Assembly (NCBI RefSeq): GCF_036417845.1
Contig: NC_089979.1
Span: 51,002,275-51,066,274, forward strand
Direction of reading: 5' to 3'
Length of the DNA: 64,000 nucleotides
Source of the DNA: Apteryx mantelli
Taxonomy: Eukaryota; Chordata; Aves; Apterygiformes; Apterygidae
The stretch's first letter is position 1. Each line of letters opens with the position of its first letter. The position numbers were made by a program, and so were the translations under genes. Positions 27,101-37,600 of this stretch are shown piece after piece. The notes under the pieces are model-generated. The model ran no database searches. It worked only from the letters and a program-made list of their open reading frames with translations, and was not told the DNA's origin.

Positions 27101-30100
27101 ATAAAAGAAAAAAAAACCTCCTTCCAGGGGAGTTTGTGTTGTTTCCTCAGTCGGGCCTAGGTACAGTGAGCCAAGAGACACAAGCATGAAGGAGACAAAC
27201 ACAAATCATTGTGCCTTGTCCAACAGAAAATGGGGAGAAAGGGAGCAGCTCATTTAAATTTTTCCACGACTCAAGAAAGAGCAGGTCAGTAAGAGCTGTT
27301 ATTGGTTATACTGAGTTTTTCTGCAACTGATAGGTCTACTGAATCTTCTTCTTTGAAGATATAGTGATAAGAAAAGAGTTCCCACCAAAAAAGCATATTC
27401 AGATACAACCTTTGGGCAGAGTTGTTTGGCATGGAAAGCAAGTAAGCGAGTGAGCATGCACATGAGTGAAGATGAGAGCAATGTGCAAACACTTAAAGGC
27501 AAGAAAGTTTGATTCAGCCTGAAGAAGTATAATAGCCAGATCCTGAAAAAAAAATGGCTAGAGGGAAAATGTCTTGGGAAGATGATAGCTAGATTTAGCG
27601 ATGTGAAGAAGAGAGGGTCTCCTTTTTCAAGAATGCTGCCCCTTCCACATAGTAAAATATAAAACTTCACCTTCTCTCACTGTATGATACTGTTCCAATT
27701 TTGTCATACACAAAACCAGCCACTCTACCTCCTCAATAACCCTTTATGCTATTTACACTAGTAAACCTATTTCTAACCCACATAATTAACACTCCCATTA
27801 AAACAGTGTTTTCAAACCAAAGGCACATAAGCATAAAACCAGCAAAAAGAGGAATTGAATTTTTCCTGGTCTGGGTACATTTGTTGTGTTTCTTTCCTTC
27901 AAGTTGCTTCATTTCTGGTCTTGTTTTTTTTGAAAACATTATTTCTTAAATAAAATCAGGCATTTCACAGTACGGTTTAAGCAAAGTTCCCTAAACCCTT
28001 ATAAAATATTGTGGCAGAACCTCCATACCATCAAAGCGAGTAGCTATGATCATTTATACTTGTTAAGAACATAGGTCATTAAGTTTTGGCATTTGTGAGA
28101 TAAGGCAGCACTATCATTTTGCAGATGCTGGGAATGAGACGTGTTCTGAGGTGACAATATGCAAGAATGCTGTGTTCTACCTTAGAATTACAGCAGGTCT
28201 TTTAGCATAACAGCAGGTAGGCTGACAAATGGTAAAACTCTTACGAAGTAAGGTATTTATGATTGCGTTAGACTGCTAACATATTACCAACAACAGGTTT
28301 TACTCAGGAGGATATTCAATTTCTGATTAGCTTTCTTAAAAAGAACGATATCTTTACAGCACAGGAAATGAGAAAGAAAACAGTAATGTAAAGGAGAACA
28401 GTAATCACATCTATGATACATTTAGTGAAAAAGCCATACCAACATGCCTAGGGAACTGCTAAGCAAGGTACACAGAAATGTGCACCACGGCAAATCTATA
28501 GGCACCACAACAATATGGAGGAACATGAACTTCTTGATGCAAAATGGGAATCAGGTACTGCAGGAATAAAAGAAATGTGGTGAGACTGCAAGGAAAACAG
28601 TGCTGAAGGATTTAATAGTCAGGGAAGATCACTATGCTGATAAAGCAGTAGGACAGCTTTGTACATCGTGTCATGGTAACCTGGTTAAAAAAAAGAGGTG
28701 GAAGGGGATCTGGAATTGGTTTTGGGAAGAGCAGCAAGCAAACTTTGGGGGGCAGAGCTAGGAGCCTCCTAGGGATCAGACTGGATTTGCTCCACTTGTG
28801 TGATTTTTCTCGGAGACAAAAGCGGTATCACAGATATGTCCTTGTGGAGGACTTCTGTTCCCCAGGCACAGCCTGGGGAAGAGACACCCCAAGGCACTAG
28901 GAGCAGTGAGAGCAGGGAGCTCTGCAAGGGAAGGCAAGCCAGGGGACCACAATATGCACTGGCAGCACTCGCATCTACTGGGCGCAGCCCCACAGTGCCC
29001 TAGTAGAGCAGGGAGAGGACGGTCACAGTCCCATCAAGGGCCCAGTGGTCATCAACAAACATGAGGTGATGAGCTGGGTCCAAAGTCAACCCGGGAAGTC
29101 CAATCAAATGTCAAAAAATGCAGAAGAGAGGGCTGAGCGCAGCCTGCAAGCTCTGTTGTAGCCCTGGCCAGGTCTTCCCAGCTGAGGGGAACTCCAGGGC
29201 CCAAGGGTGAGGGTGTGGTGGGGGCCAGTGAGGCTGCTCATGACAGCCAAGGCCTATTGGTGCCCACAGTGCCTTCACACAAATAGCAATAGGACCCAAT
29301 TGCTCTTGATTAAGATTTGCTCAGCAAGAGGATCCTTCCCACCATCAGTTCTTCTGCTGAAAGCCCAAAGAAGACCTTTTATCAAAGACCAAGCTGTTGT
29401 TCAATAATAAAATTCAAAAGCCATGTGTCCAGAATCCATCTAGGTACATCTTCCCCCTAAAGACTGTGACACTGTCTTTTTTCAGCTACAACTTTTGCAA
29501 TTAGATGCACATCTGAATGCTGTTTATAGAAGTCTTTTCTTAAAACATTTTCACAGCAATTGTCAAGTAGATTATGTATTTCAAAGTATCATTTTACTCT
29601 GATATTTTGAAATTTTTTTTTTTACATCTAAGAAAGAAAGGAAGTTGTCTGGTTATGCTCAGTTATCAAATAATGCATATGTGAGAAGTCCCTTAAGGTT
29701 CAGTCAATCCAAGGGAGAAGTAAAATTTGCACTAAACATAGTATCGGTTTTCCCTCTAACCAGTGCACCTACTGACACCTTTCCTCAGCACACTCTGTGG
29801 TGTTCAGGACCTAAGCCCTCCTCCGCACATTAGCATACAGGTGCTGGCCAACCTTTTCTTAGCAAAAGCTATGAGTCCCCTGGGGCTTCCCCACACAGGG
29901 AGTCTGAAGCAAGAGCATGTAATTTACTGTGCGGTCCTTTGTGTTAAAGTATGCTTCATATTGACTTAATAGTCTTCAGTGATTATAAAACACTTCCTGA
30001 GAAATCAGGATGTCTCTCTTTTTCACCTGAGCTTGGCTGTTTGTCAATCCCTTTTCCTCTTGCTGTTCAACAAGATTTCTTCAGCTACTGTTCCCCTAAT

Positions 30101-33100
30101 TTCCTCCAAGGGGAAATTTCCATTTGGAATTTCCCAAATCAATTTCCCTCTTCCAAGTATATTACTGTTCTGCCCTCTTTCTTTTCAAGGACATAAGCTC
30201 TTCCCCATTTTCTCTAGCAGTATGAATTACAGAGATCCTGTGCCTTTTTTTGTTAGAAATAACCTCTACATTTGAAAAACAGAGATTGATCTAGCCCCTT
30301 ACCTAAATCGCTCTATTTTTCTTGCCCATCAGCCCTTTTTTTACTTCTCTCTCCTACTAACAATATCTGACAAAAGGTGAGGGAAGGCAAGAGCAATTAG
30401 ATGGCCAACTTACTTCCCAGTATGGTTGCAAAGGCTGCCAGAAATAAGCCATGGGTATTACTGAACTATCTGCCCATGCCCCTAAAACTAAGTTTACATC
30501 AAGAAGCACTGTCCAGTTAGAAAAATTACTTTGACAACTTCTAACATGTCAAGTAAGCCCAAATGGAGACAGAGCTAGGTGCTTCAGTGCCCCTCAGAGG
30601 AGCTAGGCTTGTCCTCAGTATTTTCTATCGACTAACTTAGACTCAGTTGTTGGTTTTTGCAAATCAGGCTGCTGAAAAATAAGTCCCTGTTAATATCAGC
30701 ATTCAGTTGATGTTCTGACCTGTACCAAGCAGCTGTGGCAGAGATCAGGCTGGTATGAGAGGCAAGCAAAAGAAGAGCGCAAGAAGGAGGAAGAATAAAA
30801 AAATTTAACTCGACATAGATATAACAATCTGTTTCCTCATCTACACACGGCAAAGGCTTCGTTTCACAGATATCCTTTTGATAAGTTAACCAGAATGAGA
30901 TCTTTAGCCCTCTGTCCCTGGCACTGTCACAAGCAGGTCTTACAGAGCATTAAGGAGCCATTTGCTCTTCAGGCTGACACAAAAGAATTTCATTGTGCAC
31001 ATTAAACATTACTGAATTTACAAGTTGTGCTTTAAAAGAATGACAAAAGCTCTGCGGGGTACAAAGCTGGTACACACTGCATTTAAAGAAAATTGTTATG
31101 TGCAGCAGGCAGCTGTGTTTTGTGTTCTGCCCTGCTTCCATAAATCTGTAGACTTTGAGCAGTAACTGTAAGCCCAGGTGATGGACCAAGGCCCTGTAGT
31201 GCCCAGTGCTGTTTAAATATCAACTAAAAAGATTACTTCTAAACTAAAGATAAAATAAGAAGTGTATTCAGAGAATGCTAGGGAGGAGGTAAAAAAGCCA
31301 ATATGCTTTTTTAGACCTCGCAGTTTCGAAGCCTGATAGGCCAAAAAGAAATATCATAGGAAGAAAAAATCAAAGGAAATGTTAATAGGCATAAGGCTGT
31401 AGAAGGAGAGGCCTTCTTATCTCCACAGCTAAGACTGACAACAAAACAAGCCTAGGCTAGGTAAACACAGAGTATGAAATTAGGGTAAAAACTAGACCTG
31501 GTCTGCCTGGAGACAATGTCAAATTAAGTACACCTGCTTGCTGTGTTTTTAAAATGCAGCTTTATATTAGTGATTAGACAATAAAATAATGGCTTTGTCC
31601 TTGGCCGTCATTCTTCTGACATTGAGCTTACGTTCATGTTTCTACCTGCAAGTGTATGAACAATTTTCCTTCCTCAAAACATTAAACCTGAATCCTGGGC
31701 AAGACTATTCCCAAAAAGCTGACCATCCATCAACGTTTGCTAATATTTTAAACCTCACAAAATGTCAAAATTGAGATTCTTATCTTCCCTTTAAGTTTAT
31801 AAAAATAATACCACTTACATATTTCTTTCCTGAATTTTCTGTATTACATTATTTTCAGTTCATATGCTATACTCCATGATGAGTATCTTCAGCAAAGTTC
31901 TGTTCAAAAAACAGGTCTTTGAAGTAGTTCCTGTCAACTCTTTCAGTTCCCAGTTTATGTTAAAGAGACAACACTTCTTACAACATTAGTGAATACATAT
32001 TTAATTTGTGTAGGTAGACAAGTTTACACTTTCATACCATAGAGCAGGACAAATGACTGTGATTAAGTGGTCTTCAGCCCAGAAGAACATTAAAAGGAAT
32101 GTTAAGTTAAACATACTAACATGGGTTTGCATTAAATAAAACTGTGATGTAAAAGGGACACCCACTACCATTCAAGTTTCTTTAGTATTTATTCCTCCAT
32201 TCATTTGCCAGCCTTATACTTACTGTGTTAAGAAAAGAAACTATTTGTATTTTAAAGAGTTACACCTGCTTATTTTAGTAAGGAATCTAGTACCTGATAA
32301 TTCCAGAATTCTGTAACTAAATAACCTTAAACTTTTTGGAAGCTGAATGTTGGAAGGAGTTTACCTCTCCTCTGTCTCAGCTAATTCACCACATGTACTA
32401 TCAACAGCCATTAAGATTAGTCATTTTTCTGGCTCCTACAGCAGACCAAACACACCATTAGCGTGTAAGACATTTAGCCACTTATCATAATTTCCAACAA
32501 AGGTCTTGTAAAAGAAACAGAAAATGTACAAGGGAGGAGAAATGGGATAGAATATTCGCAATCAACCTGTTTCTCAGTTATTTGAATTGTTTGGCCATGG
32601 GCACACTGAACTGAATGGGGTTTTGCTCACGTGTGGAATTGAGCTGGCCCTCATGTATTACACCATATTTGGAAATGAGAAAGGCCTGCAAGACCTGCAT
32701 TTCTCACAGTGCGGGTTTCCGTTTCACTGGAAGTCAGGAAAGGGTTCGGAGGGGCCACAAAGTGTTTGCACTGCTCTGCCCACTGCACACATGTCCTCCT
32801 GGGTGGGCAGCAGCAGAATTTCTCCTCTCTGGGTATAACTGTACAAACTCAGGAAAAGCAAGTGACTCTCTCTGATGAGCAGCCCAGCTCCTTCACAGAG
32901 AGAGAAGGTGTGTTCTTGCATGGGATGGTTTAAGTCAGGCCCCATTCCCCCTGCTCAGGGTTGGGCTGATGCTCTTGTGGCAGCACAATCAGATGGGATC
33001 TGAGGAGGTCATATATTACAAATTCTGCAAGATGCTCTGTTGGGTTATTCGATAACAGATACATTCCCCACCATGGTCAACATGTTGCTCCCTATGGACC

Positions 33101-33510
33101 TGCCCTCAATTTCTATAGTAGCTTTGAATAGGAAATGCTACTCTTTTCTATAATCTTTCAAAACTATAGCTGTAGAAGGCTGGTTTCTTAAAGAACAGCT
33201 GAAGATGTGCATAAATGCCTTATACCTCTGAATTCTCCACCACTTCATCTAATCAGGTATGTAGATTAATGCCTTCCTGCAGAGGACATCTTCATTGAGG
33301 TCTTTAAAAGCAGTCCCTGCATTAGCCCTGATGTCCAAGCATCATGAAAGAAAGTAATCCTGCCATGTGCCTGACAACAGAAATCATAAATTAACTGAGT
33401 ATTTTACAGTAGGAAAAGAATTGCTTCTGATTGCAGTACAAACTGTTAAAAAAAAAAAGAGAGAAGATATTGCCTTTTGAATACTATTGATCTTACAGCA
33501 AATACCCATC
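21156..33510. other. Intergenic DNA downstream of HRH4 copy A, no gene recognised
   Basis: A/T-rich to moderate GC sequence. No exon with family similarity, no tRNA or other RNA gene and no large transposon was recognised on either strand. A GC-richer segment lies at 28660-29240. Confidence 0.55.
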
Positions 33511-33516
33511 TTTATT
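33511..33516 (-). promoter_or_regulatory. Candidate poly(A) signal of HRH4 copy A
   Basis: AATAAA on the minus strand, 366 bases after the stop codon of copy A. Copy B has the same hexamer 369 bases after its stop, which supports a shared 3' UTR length. Cleavage site unproven. Confidence 0.45.
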
Positions 33517-33629
33517 GCCTTGTTAACTAATACCATCCATGAACACAAATAAAAGCTGTACTATTATTGAAAATAATGTCTTCAACAACCAGAATGAAGA
33601 TAATGTGGATGGTCTGATAGGGTAAGTCA

Positions 33630-33740
33630 AGGTAAGCTTTGAAGATAGAGGCAATATCTTTTACCTGGCCAATTGAAATAGCTGGGAAAAGTACACAATC
33701 TCTGGGCATGCAAGCTTCTCTGAAGGAGGACATATTTCCC
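33630..33740 (-). repeat. Possible ancient amniote interspersed repeat in the 3' flank of HRH4 copy A
   Basis: The minus strand carries agaagcttgcatgc, then ttggccaggtaaaagatatt and gcctct. This resembles a repeat common in reptile genomes that I cannot name with certainty. If the poly(A) signal at 33511 is used, it would lie in the copy A 3' UTR. Confidence 0.3.
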
Positions 33741-33881
33741 CAGAGGTTTGTCTAACCTTTCTAACTAGATTAATCTACTGAAAGATATTACCTCTACTTA
33801 CAAACCTTGGCCATTTACATCCCTCATTCAGTACAGCTACAGCTGCTCTTCAGCTGTAAATCTGTATGGGTTTTTTTCCTT

Positions 33882-34661
33882 CTAAAAAGAGCTTGATCTC
33901 AATGTTGCAAACTTTTGGGGACATAATATTTTCATGAAAGCCATTCGAAACTTAACATGACAGAGAGGGTAGAGAAATGGGTTCAAAGACGAATTGAGCC
34001 ACAAAAGCCAAAAGGTAGTTTCATACAAGGAGTTATGGACACACACTCCATGGCAGGCTCCACGAATAATCATTAGTAACGTATACGGGGCCCAGCAAAT
34101 GGCAAAGACACACACAATTATGGCAAGTGACTTCGCAATTTTCTTGTCCTGCTGCAATTTTGACCTGGTCTTTGCACAGAAAGAAGTAGAGAGATCATTC
34201 TCTGGGGTTACAGAATTGCCTCTGGATGGAGATGAGCTTTCAGTTACCAAGGACACTTTCTTCGGCCTCATAGAGGAAGAAACGCTGTCCTCTGCTTCTA
34301 CAGAAGATAATCCTTGCCTTGGCAAGAGGCAAGATCTCCAAGACAGGCTGCTGCTCTTTAGAGGTTCACCCTCCTGCACGCTGCCACGTCTCTGGCGCTT
34401 CTGGATATTCCAGAAGATGTGCACATTGAAATACGTCACTGAGACCAGCGGCACGAAGAACTCCAAGGTGGAGGCGCACAGGAGGAAGTACCAGTTGTTG
34501 AAGAACTCAGCGTAGCACTGCCACTCTGGGACCACGCTGCAGCCAGCCACGTGCTCCCAGAAGAGAATTGCTGGGCAGTAGAGGAGGAAGGCCAAGACCC
34601 AGATGGCTACCATCTTCACAACAGGATTGGAGGCTGCTCCCTGCTGGACTCTGTAAGACAC
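33882..34661 (-). CDS. HRH4: HRH4 copy A exon 3 (ICL2 to C-terminus)
   Basis: The exon begins right after acceptor ttctcatag with GTG (Val139) and ends with TAG at 33882-33884. It encodes 259 residues: TM4, ECL2 with Cys187 and an FF pair, TM5 with Glu205, a Ser-rich ICL3 of roughly 90 residues, TM6 with CWAPY, ECL3 with two Cys, TM7 with NPFLY and a short tail. The part from 34279 to 34625 is identical to copy B. Residues 268-291 of ICL3 are very different from it. Confidence 0.92.
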   Translation of the reverse strand: MSYRVQQGAASNPVVKMVAIWVLAFLLYCPAILFWEHVAGCSVVPEWQCYAEFFNNWYFLLCASTLEFFVPLVSVTYFNVHIFWNIQKRQRRGSVQEGEPLKSSSLSWRSCLLPRQGLSSVEAEDSVSSSMRPKKVSLVTESSSPSRGNSVTPENDLSTSFCAKTRSKLQQDKKIAKSLAIIVCVFAICWAPYTLLMIIRGACHGVCVHNSLYETTFWLLWLNSSLNPFLYPLCHVKFRMAFMKILCPQKFATLRSSSF

Positions 34662-37600
34662 CTATGAGAAACAAAGAAAAATGTCATACCTTTAGAGAAA
34701 CATTTGGTACCAACAAAAATACCAGCAAAGGAGCTGGTATGCTATTTGGTAATTTGGAGCTACAGCTATGCTGAGCAGCTGAAGTTCACCCAGGAATGTC
34801 CCCAGTTATGTTTATTTTAGTGATGTTGACATAACATAGGGGTGTCTCTTGACAGGTTAATGTAACAGTGCTAGAGTCCTGGTCCAGGCAATGAAACATG
34901 ATCATCCATCAGTGTCAGAAGTATCTCTTAATTTGAAGTGCCTTGTTTGAGACATCTGCAGTCTGAATTGCCAGACTGGTTAGCATTTTATAGTTGCTCA
35001 GAGCACAACTCCCATTCACTGACAACTGCACTGCCTTTTTACAGCATTTTACAAGGAAATAGGACTGTATATGTAAAAGTAGTTGACAGAAAACATGCCA
35101 CAAATATTTAACAGACACCTCTGAAAAAATGCATTTACTGCATACATCATGAGGAGGTAGGGATAAACTCCAGTTCTGCAGTGCAGCCTTTTGCTGACAA
35201 AGCCATGAAATCATCCTTTTTCTTCCTTCTTCCCCCAGCTCCTAGCCCAGTACACATTTTCCACTATATGGTTTAGAACAGACAGATATCTTACAGCTCT
35301 CATGCCCTGCTCTATCCTTTTGACAGGATGTTAGGAAGAATCTATAATTCTGGGAGCTAAGTTAGACATCCAGCTGAAAAAAAAAGTATGAATGTCATTA
35401 AAGACTACCATATAGATGTCCGTAGGTCTTAATTGCATTTGCACAGGTGCTCTTAATTTGGCCCTTTGTAAATGTTGAGTCTTTGGCTTTCCAATGCAAT
35501 GTTTCTTAAATGTAAAATGTTTAGGTGTTTAATTTCCTAGATTTTTTCCTTGAAATGAAATTAAATAACAGAAAATAATAAAATTTAATAAAAATAATGC
35601 AAGTATAATAATGTAAATAATTATAATTAATAAAAACAAAAGCTGAAATGTATCATAAGACATCATATTGATATCCTTATAGATCACCAAAGAGCTGGAA
35701 CCTTTGGCTTTCCCACGTATTTCCCTACCACTTAAGCTAACAGAATTACTGGTGAGAAAAAACTGATCTCCATCCTTCATATGAACCAAGACATAAGGTA
35801 TACACAAGGCACTCTGCAGAAAGCAGAGGCACAGCGTGAACTTCACATCTGAAGTTTTGGGTTCTGTTCCAGATACTGAGAGGAGTTTATTCCTGCATAT
35901 CCCCAGTGTCCTTCACTTCACTGCCCTATCACCAGTGCCTTTTTCCCCCATGCCCAATTTTAGGTCCAAACCCAAATCCACAGTTTACTTCAAACTTCCT
36001 CTTTCCTTAGCCCTTTTGTTGTCAGACTCCTCCCTTACCCTTTTCACCCCTCAGGCTGTTTTCTTTAGAAGCACAACAGCAGCCTGTAGCAAAAATGGGG
36101 AGAAAAGAGCTGTTCTACTGGCTCTGGCTTGGAGCATGCTCAGTGCAGTATATTCACCTCATTTACCTGCAAAAATCTAACCATTTCCACATGTCAGCAC
36201 ATTTTTGAGAGCTCTTGTCTTGATTAAATTTGGGCCTATGCTCACTAATACAGCAAAGGGTATATCACTAATATCAAGATTTGACCTTGCCACATCCCAC
36301 ATTCTTGAGACAAAACTCAGAGAGGCTATAAACAGGGTACTTACAGCTTTAGTAACAGACAGGAAACGGTCATAGCTGATAAGAACAATGTTAAATACTG
36401 AAGCTGTGCACAGAAGGTAGTCCATAAGTAGCCAGAACTTGCAAACGCCTCTTCCCAATTGCCATTTCCCTGTCAGGATGTAAGGGATGTACAGAGGTAT
36501 GCAGAATGCACCTATGGAAAGCAACAACAAAGCCACAATGCAGTTGTTACAATCAGGATTGCAAATGGTGCTCATGGAAGCAGAGAGTCAGTATTTTGGT
36601 ATTTAGTTAAAAAGAAATACTAGTAAGATACCAATAATTTATACTAGCATGTAATTTATATATGGAAATTCTTAAATTCTCATGAAATCTGATGATGACT
36701 TTCTGTATATTAGATCTCAGTGAATTTGTGTATGCTGATTGTTAGAAATAAGCTTAGGGCAAATCAGCAAAGAAGGATCTGCTGAAGAAGAAAACTGCAA
36801 TCTAACCAGCTTTATAGACTCTAAAGATATGTAATCTGTGCCCAGCATGTATGCATTGTGGTTAGGCTTAGAGATGTAACCTTAATACTATGTGTCCGAC
36901 AATCTTTCATCTGTGTTAGAGTTTTTCCCCAAACACAACTACAAATGTTGCTAATGTTGCTTATTAATGTGAGATTGGTTAGCATTTCTAAGTTAGCAAA
37001 AATATACTGGAGATTTTGCATGTTGTCTGGAAACCTACCAAAGATAGAGTAGTCACAGCAGAGATATGAAACCCGCCTTAAGTGATGTGTTAAATCATGC
37101 TGGTTCTCCAACTGAGATAACTCCAATAATTATTTTTTGTTTTGCTGTGTTCAACTTTCATCCAAAAGGCCAAGAAACAAAGAAATTTAAGCAATGAGAG
37201 AAACAAGTCAATATTTGCCCTAATATGGGAGAAAGGTTGGTTAATAGAGACTGAAATTCTTGCAGTTAAGGAGGTGTTAAACACAAAGAAAAGAACAAAA
37301 TAAAACAGTAAAGATGAAAATCCCCCAAAATCTCTCTATCTGAAATCAGGTAATATTTCATATTGTTGCAAAGTGCTGAAATGTAGTTGCTTGCAAATGT
37401 AAAAAGTTTGTATATTGCTACCGGTAGAGTTGACCATTTCTCTATTCAGCAGGAATCAGAAATTCTCTTGCCATAGGTGAAGAAAAGTCTCCACTAATCA
37501 TTGCTAATTTGCTGGCAGATATGTTATTTTTGTATCACTTATTTGCATTACGAATAAAGTTGAAGTAGGGAGTTGCCTTTAGACAGAATACCAAAACATT

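Noticed and set aside
1-33500. Exons of ZNF521 or another gene downstream of HRH4
   Set aside because: No zinc-finger or other family motif was seen. In mammals this side is a long gene-poor interval.
33994-34515. Plus-strand 173-codon frame, repeated at 46072-46593
   Set aside because: It is the antisense shadow of receptor exon 3. Its similarity between the two places follows from the duplicated exon.
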